A program made the position numbers and the translations under genes. This document shows, piece by piece, positions 8,446-17,878 of a stretch of DNA of 64,000 bases. The notes below the pieces were generated by a model. It saw only the letters and a program-made list of their open reading frames with translations. It did no database searches and was not told the DNA's origin. The stretch is from the NCBI GenBank assembly GCA_002007745.1, contig CP019882.1, positions 1,798,001 through 1,862,000 on the forward strand. The letters run 5' to 3'. The number at the start of each line of letters is the position of its first letter. The stretch's first letter is position 1. This DNA comes from Mycolicibacterium litorale (GTDB lineage: Bacteria > Actinomycetota > Actinomycetes > Mycobacteriales > Mycobacteriaceae).

Positions 8446-9902
8446 GGCTTGGCCCGCTCGTCGGCGGAGGTCAGTGGCGCGGCGATGTCCTCGAGCTGGC
8501 GGCCCTCGGCTTTGACACCCCAAGCCAGTTCCACCAGCCCGCCGATGGCCATCACCGCGGCGCCGATCAGGAAGGCGACGGCGACCAGGCTGCGCTCACC
8601 GGAGCCGATCAGCTGCCCGAACAGCAGCGGTCCGGTGATGCCGCCGATGGCCGTGCCGACGGCGTAGAAGAACGCGATGGCCAGGGCCCTGGTTTCCATC
8701 GGGAAGATCTCGCTGACGGTCAGGTAGGCCGCACTCGCCCCGGACGATGCCAGGAAGAAGCACACCACCAAGACGGCCATGAACAGCCACAGGCCACCGG
8801 TCTGGGCGACGAACACACCGGTCAGCACGATGGTGATGGCAGCCGATCCGAGGTAGGACAGCGCGATCATCGGTTTGCGGCCGACGCTGTCGAACAACCG
8901 GCCCAACAGCAGTGGGCCGGCGAAGTTGCCTGCGGCCCAGACGATGAAGAAGGCAGGCACGATGCCGGAGGACACCCCGTAGAAGCCGTTGAGTAGGGTG
9001 CCCAGGTTGAACGTGACGGCGTTGTAGAGGAAGGCCTGTCCGATGAACAGCGCCAGCCCCAGCACCGCCCGCTTCGGGTAACGGGTGAACGCCACGTGGG
9101 CGATCTCGCGGAAGCCGATCACGTGACGTTGATGGACGGTCAATTCGCGGTCCGGTTCGGCGAGGTCTTCCCCGCTGCGGGCGGTGACGTCGCGCTCGAT
9201 CTGGTCGACGATGCGTTCGGCCTCGTCTTCGCGGCCGTGAATGAACAGCCAGCGCGGGCTCTCCGGAACATTGCGCCGCACCAGCAGCACGACGAGGCCG
9301 AAGACGGCGCCGATGCCGAAGGCGAGCCGCCAGCCGAGATCCAGCGGTATCCACGACTCATTGAGCAACACCAGTGAGCCCGCGGCGCCCAGTGCCGCCC
9401 CCAGCCAGTAGGAGCCGTTGATCACCAGGTCGACGCGGCCCCGATTGCGGGCCGGAATGAGCTCGTCCACAGCCGAATTCACGGCCGCGTACTCGCCACC
9501 GATGCCAGCGCCGGTGAGGAAGCGGGTGAGGAAGAAGTACCACGGGGCGAACGAGAACGCGGTCGCGACGGTCGCGGCCAGGTACAGGGCGAGGGTCAGC
9601 ATGAAGAGCCGCTTGCGGCCGAACCGGTCGGTGAGCTGACCGAACACCAGCGCGCCCACACAGGCGCCGACCACGTAGATGGCCGCGGCGACGCCGATCT
9701 GGCCGGCGGTGATGTCCAACCCGCTGCCCGACTCGGTCAGCCGGGCCGACACGTTGCCGACCATCGTCACTTCCAGGCCGTCGAGCACCCACGCCGAACC
9801 CAGTCCGATGACTACCCGCCAGTGGAACCGTGACCACGGAAGACGGTCCAGTCGCGCGGGCACCTTGGTGGTGATGGTCCTGGTCTGTGCGCTCGCGGTC
9901 AT
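8442..9902 (-). CDS. MFS transporter (sugar/metabolite:H+ symporter type)
   Basis: A 486-residue major facilitator protein with about 12 hydrophobic helices. Family marks are GQLTDRFGRKR between helices 2 and 3, the TGAGIGGEYAAV segment, and PESPRWL near the end of the first half, typical of the sugar-porter/MHS-like symporters. The start chosen is ATG 9902, preceded by AAGGGG; further upstream the frame shows no transporter-like sequence. It is divergent from a second MFS gene across about 150 bases containing a dyad operator. The substrate is unknown. Confidence 0.85.
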   Translation of the reverse strand: MTASAQTRTITTKVPARLDRLPWSRFHWRVVIGLGSAWVLDGLEVTMVGNVSARLTESGSGLDITAGQIGVAAAIYVVGACVGALVFGQLTDRFGRKRLFMLTLALYLAATVATAFSFAPWYFFLTRFLTGAGIGGEYAAVNSAVDELIPARNRGRVDLVINGSYWLGAALGAAGSLVLLNESWIPLDLGWRLAFGIGAVFGLVVLLVRRNVPESPRWLFIHGREDEAERIVDQIERDVTARSGEDLAEPDRELTVHQRHVIGFREIAHVAFTRYPKRAVLGLALFIGQAFLYNAVTFNLGTLLNGFYGVSSGIVPAFFIVWAAGNFAGPLLLGRLFDSVGRKPMIALSYLGSAAITIVLTGVFVAQTGGLWLFMAVLVVCFFLASSGASAAYLTVSEIFPMETRALAIAFFYAVGTAIGGITGPLLFGQLIGSGERSLVAVAFLIGAAVMAIGGLVELAWGVKAEGRQLEDIAAPLTSADERAKP

Positions 9903-9988
9903 CGTCGGCCCCTTGCGATTCACTTGACGTGGCGAGTTCGGATACCCCGGGCCGACCAGCGCTAAGCGGGGTGGCGAATCCCACAGGA

Positions 9989-10011
9989 ATTGATTTACAT
10001 AGTTAATGAAT
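9989..10011. promoter_or_regulatory. Candidate operator: 23-bp dyad between divergent MFS genes
   Basis: The sequence fits ATTnATTnAC-nnn-GTnAATnAAT, with all 16 specified bases symmetric around base 10000. It is AT-rich in very GC-rich surroundings and lies between two divergent transporter genes. This is the size and symmetry of MarR- or TetR-type regulator sites. No regulator gene is adjacent, so the binding protein is unknown. Confidence 0.6.
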
Positions 10012-10056
10012 GTTTTGGGCATCCTCCGTCCGGAGCTGAAGAGATACGGACGCCAG

Positions 10057-11802
10057 ATGACACCAGATGTGACGATGACCGACTCGCCGGTCGTGGAATC
10101 CAAGCAGGCGGCTGCCGCCGAGACTGCGCGGCGGCGCCGGCGGATGGATCACCAGCATCCCCGGTACAAATGGGTCGCGCTGTCCAACACGACGTTGGGC
10201 GCCTTGCTGGCCTCGATCAATTCCTCCATCGTGCTGATCTCGCTGCCGGCGATCTTCCGCGGCATCGGCCTGAACCCGCTGGCGCCGGGCAACGTCGGCT
10301 ACCTGCTGTGGATGCTGATGGGCTATCTGGTGGCGACCGCGGTGCTGGTGGTGCCGTTGGGCCGGCTCGGCGACATCTTCGGCCGGGTGCGCATCTACAC
10401 GCTGGGATTCGTGGTCTTCACCATCGCGGCGGTGGCGCTGTCCTTCGACCCGTTCCACCTCGGTGGCGGTGCCGTCTGGCTGATCGGGTGGCGGGTGGTC
10501 CAGGGTGTCGGCGGTGCCATGTTGATGGCCTGCTCGGCGGCGATCCTGACCGACGCGTTTCCCAGTCACCAGCGCGGCATGGCCCTCGGGGTCAATCAGG
10601 TGGCCGCGATCGCGGGGCAGTTCCTGGGCCTACTGATCGGCGGGCTGCTGTCGCAATGGGACTGGCGCGCGGTGTTCTGGGTCGGGGTGCCGCTGGGGTT
10701 GGCCGGAACCCTGTGGAGCTTCCGGTCTTTGGTCGAGGTCGGCGTGCGCACACCGGCGCGGCTGGACTGGGCGGGCACGGTCTTGTTCGCAGTCGGCTTC
10801 ACCGTGCTGCTGGCCGGGATCACCTACGGCATCCAGCCCTACGGCGGTCACCCCACGGGATGGACCAATCCCTGGGTGCTCGCCGCGATCGGGCTCGGTG
10901 TGCTCATGTTGCTGGTGCTGTGCGTGATCGAATTGCGGGTGCGCGCACCGATGTTGGACATTCGCCTGTTCCGGTCGAAACCATTCGCGCTGGGCAATCT
11001 TGCCGGGCTGATGGCCGCGGTCGGGCGCGGTGGGTTGCAGTTCATGCTCATCATCTGGCTGCAGGGCATCTGGTTGCCGTTGCACGGCTACAGCTTCGAG
11101 TCGACGCCACTGTGGTCCGGCATCTACCTGCTGCCGATGACACTGGGCTTCCTGCTTGCGGGCCCGCTGTCGGGGACGTTGTCCGACCGGTTCGGATCCC
11201 GCCCGTTCGCCATCGGCGGGATGCTGCTCATGGCGGCGACTTTCCTTGCGCTGATGGTTATTCCGGTGAACTTCAGCTTCTGGGTATTCGCGCTGCTGGT
11301 CTTCCTCAACGGCCTCGGCGGTGGCATCTTCACCTCACCGAACACCGCGGCGATCATGTCGAGCGTTCCGGCAGCCGAGCGCGGCGCCGCCTCGGGCATC
11401 CGGGCCACCTTCACCAACGCCGGAATGTCGTTGTCCATCGGCATCTTCTTCTCGCTGATGATCGCCGGGCTGGCCAAGACGCTGCCCGCCACCTTGAGCG
11501 CCGGTCTTCAGCAGCAGGGCGTCTCGGTGGCCGAAGCGCACCGCATCGCCGAGCTGCCTCCGGTCGGCAGCCTGTTCGCGGCATTCCTGGGCTACAACCC
11601 GATCGGTGAACTGATGGGCGGGACTCTGCAGCAACCGGGCGTCAACTCCGCGGTGCTGACCGGCAAGGAGTTCTTCCCGCACCTGATCTCCGGCCCGTTC
11701 CACGCCGGGCTGTCGGTGGTGTTCGTCGCCGCCGCGGTCATGATGGTGATCGGAGCGGCCGCGTCCTGGGTGAATCCGGGGCGGGTGGTCGACCGCGACT
11801 AA
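10057..11802 (+). CDS. DHA2-family (EmrB/QacA-like) multidrug efflux MFS protein
   Basis: About 581 residues with 14 predicted hydrophobic segments, the DHA2 drug:H+ antiporter layout. Marks are NSSIVLISLPAIF in helix 1, GRLGDIFGRVR between helices 2 and 3, and WRVVQGVGGAMLMA near helix 5 (motif C region). A long periplasmic-type loop precedes the last helix. The start is uncertain: ATG 10057 is chosen because an ATG at 10006 overlaps the dyad operator. GAAGAG upstream is a weak ribosome site; ATG 10075 is an alternative. It is probably an efflux pump controlled by the adjacent operator. The drug or metabolite exported is unknown. Confidence 0.88.
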   Translation: MTPDVTMTDSPVVESKQAAAAETARRRRRMDHQHPRYKWVALSNTTLGALLASINSSIVLISLPAIFRGIGLNPLAPGNVGYLLWMLMGYLVATAVLVVPLGRLGDIFGRVRIYTLGFVVFTIAAVALSFDPFHLGGGAVWLIGWRVVQGVGGAMLMACSAAILTDAFPSHQRGMALGVNQVAAIAGQFLGLLIGGLLSQWDWRAVFWVGVPLGLAGTLWSFRSLVEVGVRTPARLDWAGTVLFAVGFTVLLAGITYGIQPYGGHPTGWTNPWVLAAIGLGVLMLLVLCVIELRVRAPMLDIRLFRSKPFALGNLAGLMAAVGRGGLQFMLIIWLQGIWLPLHGYSFESTPLWSGIYLLPMTLGFLLAGPLSGTLSDRFGSRPFAIGGMLLMAATFLALMVIPVNFSFWVFALLVFLNGLGGGIFTSPNTAAIMSSVPAAERGAASGIRATFTNAGMSLSIGIFFSLMIAGLAKTLPATLSAGLQQQGVSVAEAHRIAELPPVGSLFAAFLGYNPIGELMGGTLQQPGVNSAVLTGKEFFPHLISGPFHAGLSVVFVAAAVMMVIGAAASWVNPGRVVDRD

Positions 11803-11957
11803 CGCCGCCGCAGCCAGTCCAGGGAAAGTCGAAAGCCCGGCGGGTTGGCCATCAGGCCCAGCCGGCTGCAACTGCGCACCTCGACCGGGGTGGGCGGTGC
11901 GCAGGGTGGCAGAGCAACTTCGCCCTCAGGATGACGGGCGGGTTGGTCCGGCACCAT
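11799..11957 (-). CDS. Possible small protein (52 aa)
   Basis: An ATG at 11957, preceded by GAGGACTT, opens a 52-codon frame ending SLDWLRRR and overlapping the stop of the convergent MFS gene. An extended -10 element (TGTTATAGT on the minus strand; TATAGT at 12034-12029) lies about 70 bases upstream. A short GGACG-ACA-CGTCC hairpin in the leader also supports transcription of this strand. The product is Pro-rich with two cysteines and no hydrophobic helix. I do not recognise it. It could be a leader peptide or chance. Confidence 0.4.
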   Translation of the reverse strand: MVPDQPARHPEGEVALPPCAPPTPVEVRSCSRLGLMANPPGFRLSLDWLRRR

Positions 11958-12216
11958 GTGGCTAAGTCCTCACTACATCACGGGACGTGTCGTCCTGGGC
12001 GGCTGATCAGCTCATTCAGCTAACGGCGACTATAACACCGTTTCAGTCATCGTCGCAGCACAAAGGCGTGAACCTGTCGGTTGCCGGGGGCCGATGGTTA
12101 CCTCCGAGACTGCATTTATGCAGGTGACCCGGGCGCGTCGCCGCCGATGGGGACGTCATTGACAGCGACGTAAATCACGTTCCCTCGCCCGGGGTGGACC
12201 CGAGGGTCTGGGCAAC

Positions 12217-13590
12217 CTAGGCGAACACCACGCCCGGGTTGAGGATGCCCGCTGGATCGAAACTGTCCTTGATCCGGCGAAGCAGGGCCAGTTTGGCCGG
12301 ATCCTCCAGATCGCAGAAGTACTTCGCCTTGGCCCGCCCGACACCGTGCTCGCCGGAGATCGCGCCACCGAGCCGCATGCCCAACGCGAAGATCTCGGTG
12401 AGCACTTTGGTGCGGATTTGCGAATCCTTACAGAACAGCACGCCGTGCACGTTGCCGTCGCCGGCATGCCCGCAACCGCTCATCGCGGCGCCGCGAGCCG
12501 CTGCGATGTCGCGGGCCTGGCGGAGGAACTCCGGCATCGATGCCCGCGGCACCACCACGTCGACGATATCGTCCGCGCCGATCGCCTTGGCGGTCCAGAA
12601 CACATTCTCTCTGGCCTCGATCAGTCGACGAGCCGAATTGCCCTGCAGCACATAGGCGTCTAGGGCTCCCCAGTCGCTGAGTAAGCCGCCGAGGGTTTCG
12701 GCGTCCGCATCGAGCCGGTCGGTGTGGTTGTTCTCCAGGGCCACGACGAGGTAGGCCTGGCATGATTCCCGGACCGCTTCGGGGATACCGAGTTCCAGGT
12801 TCTCGGCGCTGACGATCGCGGCCATGACGACGTTGTCGATGTACTCGACGATGGTCGGGTTCAGCCCACTGGAGATGATCTTCGGCACCGCGGCCATGAT
12901 CTGGTCGAAGTCGCCGAACGGGGCCAGGACCGTGACGCCGTGTGCCGGGCGGGGGACCAGCTTCACGGTCACCTCGGTCGCCAGGGCCAGCGTGCCCTCC
13001 GAGCCGATGATCAACTGGGTGAGGTCGTAGCCGGTGGAGATCTTCGACATCTTGCCGCCGGTCCGGATGATCTCGCCGGTGGGCAGCACGGCCTGCAGGC
13101 CGAGCACGTTGTGGCGGGTGACGCCGCAGCGCACCGCCCGCATGCCGCCGGCGTTGGTGCCGACGTTGCCGCCGACGCTGGACGACAGCTCACCGGGGTA
13201 CACGGTGTAGCTCAGCCCCACCTCGGCGGTCCTGACGTCCAGTTCGGTGAGGGTGACACCGGGCTGGACCACCGCGACATGGTTGTCCACGTCGATCTCG
13301 AGCACGGCGTTCATCCGTTCGAACGAGATGAGCAGACCGTCGGCGACCGGCTGCGCTGCACCGGACAGGCCACAGCCCGAGCCCCGGGCGGTCACCGGCA
13401 CCCGGTGCTCGGTCGCCACCGCCAACAGGGCGGCCACCTCCTCGGCGGTGGCGGGCTTGGCCAGATAGGCGGGTTGCTGGGGCGGTATGGTCAGCGCTTC
13501 ATCGTGACCGTAGTCCGCGGAGATGGCGTCACCGGTCAGCAGATGGGTGGGTCCCACGATCTCCGCGAGGCGTGCCGCCAGATCGGCCAT
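12217..13590 (-). CDS. FAD-linked oxidase, glycolate/D-lactate dehydrogenase type
   Basis: 457 residues with the FAD_binding_4 (PCMH) domain at ~40-215 and an FAD-oxidase C-terminal domain after it. The flavin-binding core is visible as VPVTARGSGCGLSGAA, VGGNVGTNAGGMRAVRCG and IIGSEGTLALATEVTV. Near the C-terminus SGCGHAGDGNVH and GEHGVGRAK are the substrate/flavin motifs of the GlcD/LldD-D/DLD group. The ATG at 13590 starts MADLAARLAEIVG; the frame continues upstream but without family sequence. Members oxidise D-2-hydroxy acids and pass electrons to quinone or cytochrome. The exact substrate is not predictable. Confidence 0.9.
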   Translation of the reverse strand: MADLAARLAEIVGPTHLLTGDAISADYGHDEALTIPPQQPAYLAKPATAEEVAALLAVATEHRVPVTARGSGCGLSGAAQPVADGLLISFERMNAVLEIDVDNHVAVVQPGVTLTELDVRTAEVGLSYTVYPGELSSSVGGNVGTNAGGMRAVRCGVTRHNVLGLQAVLPTGEIIRTGGKMSKISTGYDLTQLIIGSEGTLALATEVTVKLVPRPAHGVTVLAPFGDFDQIMAAVPKIISSGLNPTIVEYIDNVVMAAIVSAENLELGIPEAVRESCQAYLVVALENNHTDRLDADAETLGGLLSDWGALDAYVLQGNSARRLIEARENVFWTAKAIGADDIVDVVVPRASMPEFLRQARDIAAARGAAMSGCGHAGDGNVHGVLFCKDSQIRTKVLTEIFALGMRLGGAISGEHGVGRAKAKYFCDLEDPAKLALLRRIKDSFDPAGILNPGVVFA

Positions 13591-13707
13591 GTCCGGTCTC
13601 CTTCGTCTGTTGACCGCAGCGTAGTACCGGAATGGCGGGGTGATCGCGGACCTGCCGCACCACTTCGAGGCCGGGCCTGAGCAGATCACATCGGGGTCAA
13701 CGAGCGG

Positions 13708-15122
13708 TCATCGGGCCGAGGCCCACGGCCCGCCGATGACGCAGGTGACGCCCGGATACTGAACGTTGACGAACAGATAGCGCCCGTCGGGGGTGAAGAC
13801 CGGTCCGGCCATCTCGCTGGCTCCGGTCGGCCCGGCCTGCGGGTTGTCGTCCGGCGACCAGTAGTGCAGGTCCAGCGGCGCGATGACCTGGGCCAGGTTG
13901 GCGATGCCGCCCGCCGGGGTGAGCACCCGCAGCCAGTTGTCGCCCCCGGGGAGTCGCCATTGCCGTCTTCGGCCATGATGACCGAGCCGTCCGGACCCAC
14001 GGTGATCGCGTCGGGCTGGTTGAGGACGGCCTCGTCGGTCGATTCGTACAGCAGCCGCAGCGTGCCGCTGCCCGGATCCTTCGGCTCGTAGCGCCAGACC
14101 TGGCCGTTCTCGGCGTCACCGGCCTCGCTGGCCACGAACGTCACCCCGCCGTCGGCCCATGCCGATCCTTCCAGCGAGAGGAAACGCGCCCCGCCCTTCT
14201 CGCGGCCCTGCGAGTAGACCGAACCCGGATTGTCTTCGGCGTCGGACGGATCGGGATCGTCGATGTCGACCCAGTGCACCGGCAACACCGCACCGACGCG
14301 CTGACCCTTCGTGGTGTCGTAGGTCTTCTCGCCGGTGACCGCCAGCATCTGCAACTTGCCGCCGGCGGCCAGCTGACCCGGCCGGTTCGGGATGAACCGG
14401 TAGAAGCCGTCACCCGGGTCACCGTTGTCCTCGGTCATGTAGACGATCCCGGTGGCCGGATCCACCGGCGCGGTCTCGTGCTCGAATCGTCCCATCGCCT
14501 TCAGCGGGATCGGCTCGACGAGTCCGGTTGCGGTGGAGGGGACTTCGAAGACATACCCGTGTGGCTTCTCGAATCCGGCGCTGGTGCCCGCGGTGGTCTC
14601 CTCACAGCTCAGCCAGGATCCCCACGGGGTGGGTGCGCCGCTGCAGTTCGACAGGGTGCCGGCCAGGACCAGGAAGCTCTCCACCAACCGGCCCGATTCG
14701 GGATGGTAGAGCGAGGACGTGCACCCCGCGGGTGCAGCGCGGTCATAGGCGAGCCGATCGGCAAGCGCCTTCTGCTCGATGCCCGGTATGTCCATGTCGA
14801 TCTCGTGGTTGCGGATCATTCGGTACTGTCCGTCGCCGGCCGCGAAAAGTGCTTGGCCGTCGTGACATCCAGGTGTCGGCCGACCATCGGTCATCGGCGT
14901 GCCTGCGATCCCGAAGGTCTGGTAGGAGAAGCCTTTCGGCAGCGCCAGCTCCTCACCGGCCTTGCTCAGCGGCCCCCAGCCCGGTTGCGCCGGTGTTCCG
15001 GTGCTGCTGGGAGCCGCGGCCGGTGCGGGCTTGTTGCCGCATGCGGTGAACGCTCCGGCCAGTCCTGCACTGACCAGGCCGAGGCCGGAAAGGGCAAGCA
15101 TTTCACGGCGATTCAATGCCAC
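13708..15122 (-). CDS. PhoX-like (DUF839) Tat-secreted lipoprotein phosphatase, apparent frameshift
   Basis: The GTG at 15122 follows a strong GAGGAGAAACA ribosome site. It gives a twin-Arg leader (LNRREMLALSGLGL) and a lipobox-like FTAC-G, so the product is probably exported by Tat and lipidated. The body matches the DUF839/PhoX beta-propeller phosphatases (RNHEIDMDIPG, LSCEETTAGTSAGF, HETAPVDPATG, VYMTEDNGDPGDGFYRF). At 13943-13951 the frame shifts: after AEDGNGDSPG the family sequence GDNWLRVLTPAGGIANLAQV continues one frame over, to the stop at 13708. Restoring one G or C makes a full-length protein of about 470 residues. A sequencing error is more likely than decay. It may release phosphate from organophosphates outside the membrane. 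Confidence 0.82.
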
Positions 15123-15229
15123 TGTTTCTCCTCGATCGCGGGGTCGATCAAGGCTGCCAGGGTTGGGTGTCGCCCCGATGACGCTGCGCTGAAGGCGCGG
15201 TGTCTCGGATCTGACGTGGGAGGCCGAGC

Positions 15230-15997
15230 TCAGACGCGCAGCGCCGGCGCCAGCGCCGACAGCGGAATGTGAGCTTCGACGGTGCCGCCGTCCATGAACC
15301 ACTGCATGATCCCGGGGGTGAAGTCGATCGGCTCGTCGTGGCCCACCGGATAGTCGGGCATGTAGAGGATCAGCTCGTCGGCGGTCAGAGCCCAAGCCCG
15401 GTATCCGCCGGAGTACACCTTGTCCGGAGTCCAACGGTCGAGCAGGAAGGGATAGCTGCCCGGCTGGTGCGGTGGTGCCGCGGTGTCCAGGGCCGCTTCG
15501 ATGAACGGCTGTCCGAGTGTCGGGATGGCGGAGCTCGGGTCGGTTATCACATCCGAGAGTTGCAGCCGCCGGCCGGTTTTCAGGTCGAAGGTGAATGTGC
15601 GGTAGGCGTTGTTGGGTTGCGGGCCGTCGGCGTGGTAGTCCTCGTGGAACACCACGCTGAGCAGATCTGCGTGCCGGAAGATCTGGTAGTTCTCCGCGCC
15701 GAAGCTGTCGGCGACCATGTGCGCCCCGACGGTCTTCCAGTTGGTGACCAGGGTGCGCAGGTAGTCGCCGACCACCGGGCCGGTGGCGGGGTTGTCGAGC
15801 AGATCGGCCGGCACGGCGATGGTGATGTCGCGCACGGCGTTGCGTTCGGAGGTCACGCTGGTGTGACAGTACTGGCCGTCCCACTGGCCACCCAGTTCGG
15901 CGCAGAAGGATGGTGCCGACGCATGGGCGGTGGCCGCTGCGGACATCGCCACGGCCCCGAACACGGTCGCCGTCGCGATCACTGTGCTGATCGACAT
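15230..15997 (-). CDS. Secreted protein, DUF3298/RsiV-like
   Basis: A 255-residue protein with a Sec signal peptide (VIATATVFGAVAMSAAATAHA, residues ~6-26). Two cysteines follow (SFCAEL, QYCHTS). The mature part resembles mycobacterial secreted DUF3298 proteins: FGAENYQIFRHADLLSVVF, then FTFDLKTGRRLQLSDV, and a C-terminal FTPGIMQWFMDGG. ATG 15997 follows the stop of the Mce-associated gene by 2 bases, so it is the distal gene of the mce transcript. The role is unknown; the context suggests the envelope. Confidence 0.8.
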   Translation of the reverse strand: MSISTVIATATVFGAVAMSAAATAHASAPSFCAELGGQWDGQYCHTSVTSERNAVRDITIAVPADLLDNPATGPVVGDYLRTLVTNWKTVGAHMVADSFGAENYQIFRHADLLSVVFHEDYHADGPQPNNAYRTFTFDLKTGRRLQLSDVITDPSSAIPTLGQPFIEAALDTAAPPHQPGSYPFLLDRWTPDKVYSGGYRAWALTADELILYMPDYPVGHDEPIDFTPGIMQWFMDGGTVEAHIPLSALAPALRV

Positions 15998-15999
15998 CC

Positions 16000-16596
16000 T
16001 CAGAGCAGTTGCACTTTGCTCGCCAGCCAGCGGCCGTCGACCTTGTCCATGGTGATCTTGATCCTGCTGCGGTCGATCCGCGGATCGGGCACGGTCATGT
16101 TGGTGACCGTCTGGTCGATGAAGACCAGGACCACCACCTTGTCGAGGGTTTCGCTCTGGATGGCAGAGTCCACCACCACCCCGTGTGCGGTGGCCTTGTT
16201 GTCGATCAGCAGTTGCCGCAGCTGCACGCTCGATTGGGTGTACATGTCCTTGAACTCGCCGGTCGCGCCGTCGAGCACCTCCCGGAAGTTCTGGTCGACG
16301 TTGGCGGAGTCGATGCTGGTCAACACCTGTGCGTATGCCAGCGCCGCCTGCAGGGCGGCTTGGCCGGCCTGCTCGACCCGGTGCTGTTGCCACTGCTTCC
16401 AGCCCAGGAAGCCCGACAGCGCCAGGGCGGCGATCAGGAGGACGGGAAGTGCGCTGCGCTGCAGCCGGTGACGCCAGCTGCGCCGCGGATGGTCCTCGGC
16501 GTCCGGCGCGGTTGTCTCGTCGAGCTCGGCGTCGGTGTGTTCGGTTGCGGCGCCGTCGGTGTCGGTGTCGAGTTCTCGCTCGGTCGTGGTGGCCAT
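16000..16596 (-). CDS. Mce-associated membrane protein
   Basis: A 198-residue protein of the Mas/Mam type encoded after mceF in mycobacterial mce operons (like Rv0175-Rv0178). It has an acidic, Thr-rich cytosolic N-terminus (1-45), one membrane helix (~49-66), and a periplasmic domain with AQVLTSIDSANVDQNFREVL and a C-terminal VDGRWLASKVQLL. These are the marks of this NTF2/VirB8-like family, thought to stabilise the Mce complex. It follows mceF by about 30 bases. Confidence 0.9.
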   Translation of the reverse strand: MATTTERELDTDTDGAATEHTDAELDETTAPDAEDHPRRSWRHRLQRSALPVLLIAALALSGFLGWKQWQQHRVEQAGQAALQAALAYAQVLTSIDSANVDQNFREVLDGATGEFKDMYTQSSVQLRQLLIDNKATAHGVVVDSAIQSETLDKVVVLVFIDQTVTNMTVPDPRIDRSRIKITMDKVDGRWLASKVQLL

Positions 16597-16627
16597 GATC
16601 GTCTCCTTGGCTGGCCGGATCTGCGGG

Positions 16628-17878
16628 TCAGTGCGGCGGTTCTATCGGTAGGACGGGGCCCCCGTACGGGGTCGGGATCGTGTAGCGGCCCTTGGGGGTC
16701 GGATCGGTTCGCCGGCCCAGGTCCGCGCCCGGCGGCGGCCCGGCGGTGTCGTCCCCCGCCGGCCGCGGAGCGTTCTTGGCGCCGCGGATGCCGACCGCCG
16801 GGTCGTCGTCACGGCAGTAGGTGTACATGAACGGCTCGGGATAGTCGGCGGCCGACGGCGGGAAGGCCGGAGTGCCGTAGTCGCAGGCGTAGCGGGGATA
16901 GACGTCGGCGGTCCCCCAGATTCCGTGGTCGTGCATGGTGCTGTTGATGGCGTCCAGCAATGACCCGCGGTAGTCGGGGAAAACAGCATTGAGCGCCGGC
17001 ACCCGCAGGTAGAGCAGCTGCGCGCTGGTCACCGTGCTGCCCAGCAGTTGCACCATGGTCTCTGAGTTGTCGGCGAACAGGTTGTCGACCACCGAAAGGC
17101 TGTGCGGCGCTTGGTCGATCAGCGTGCGGTAGCCACCTTGCATACCGGCGAGACCGGCCAGGGTCCGGTCGAGTTCGGTGGTCGTCGCGGCCAGCCCGGG
17201 GCTCTTGTCGGCCGCGAGATCGAGAACCACCCGGCTGGTCTTGATGATGCTGGTGGTCTCGGGCAGCACGGAATCCAGCGTGGAGAGCAGGAAGACGCCG
17301 CCGTCGACGATGTCGGCCAGCTTCTGTGGCCCCGCCCTGCTCATGCTCAGCTCAGACTTGATGATCGCCATCTTGGCCGGGTCCACCTGAGCCAGCATCC
17401 CGTCGGCGTCGGCCAGCAACTGGGCCATACTCAGCGGAACGGTCGTGCGATCCAGCCCGATGGTGCTGCCGTCGTGCAGATATGGTCCGGTGTCGGACTC
17501 CGCCTCGAAGTTGAGCATTTGTTCGCCGCCGGCCGAGAGTGCCGAGACGTGGGCCATGCTCGAGGCCGGGATCTTCACCGTCGAGGTGATGTCCGCGACG
17601 GCGTCGACTCCCGCCCCGGTGATCCGCAGTGACTCGACACGCCCGATGCGCACCCCGCGCAGCGCGACGTCCTGATCGGGCAACAGCCCACCGGAGTCGG
17701 GCAGTTGCACCGTGACCCGGTAGGACGAGGCGAACGGTGTCATCCGCAGCGCGCCGGCCCACAGGTAAGCGCACGCGAGCACCAAGGTCAGCACCAGTCC
17801 GGCCACCGACAGCCAGGTCTGGTGCCGGTGGCCCGCCCGGACCACCCGCACAACGGTGGTGGCGAGGGTGTCGGTCAC
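16628..17878 (-). CDS. mceF: Mce family protein MceF
   Basis: The last of six MCE proteins in this operon, 416 residues. It has an N-terminal membrane helix (residues ~25-45), then the MCE/MlaD domain (YRVTVQLPDSGGLLPDQDVALRGVRIGRVESLRI, ~50-130), a long helical region and a Pro-rich tail typical of MceF. The six form a hexameric periplasmic lipid-transfer tube on the YrbE permease. The GTG start at 17878 overlaps the mceE stop (GTGA). Confidence 0.93.
   Translation of the reverse strand: MTDTLATTVVRVVRAGHRHQTWLSVAGLVLTLVLACAYLWAGALRMTPFASSYRVTVQLPDSGGLLPDQDVALRGVRIGRVESLRITGAGVDAVADITSTVKIPASSMAHVSALSAGGEQMLNFEAESDTGPYLHDGSTIGLDRTTVPLSMAQLLADADGMLAQVDPAKMAIIKSELSMSRAGPQKLADIVDGGVFLLSTLDSVLPETTSIIKTSRVVLDLAADKSPGLAATTTELDRTLAGLAGMQGGYRTLIDQAPHSLSVVDNLFADNSETMVQLLGSTVTSAQLLYLRVPALNAVFPDYRGSLLDAINSTMHDHGIWGTADVYPRYACDYGTPAFPPSAADYPEPFMYTYCRDDDPAVGIRGAKNAPRPAGDDTAGPPPGADLGRRTDPTPKGRYTIPTPYGGPVLPIEPPH

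Noticed and set aside
12021..12033. CGCCGTTAGCT match to the 5' end of tRNA-Lys (minus strand)
   Set aside because: Only 11 bases match and no cloverleaf can be drawn; treated as chance.
12110..12123. CTGCATTTATGCAG palindrome
   Set aside because: A single short palindrome without a gene close by in a suitable orientation; could be a site but nothing supports it.
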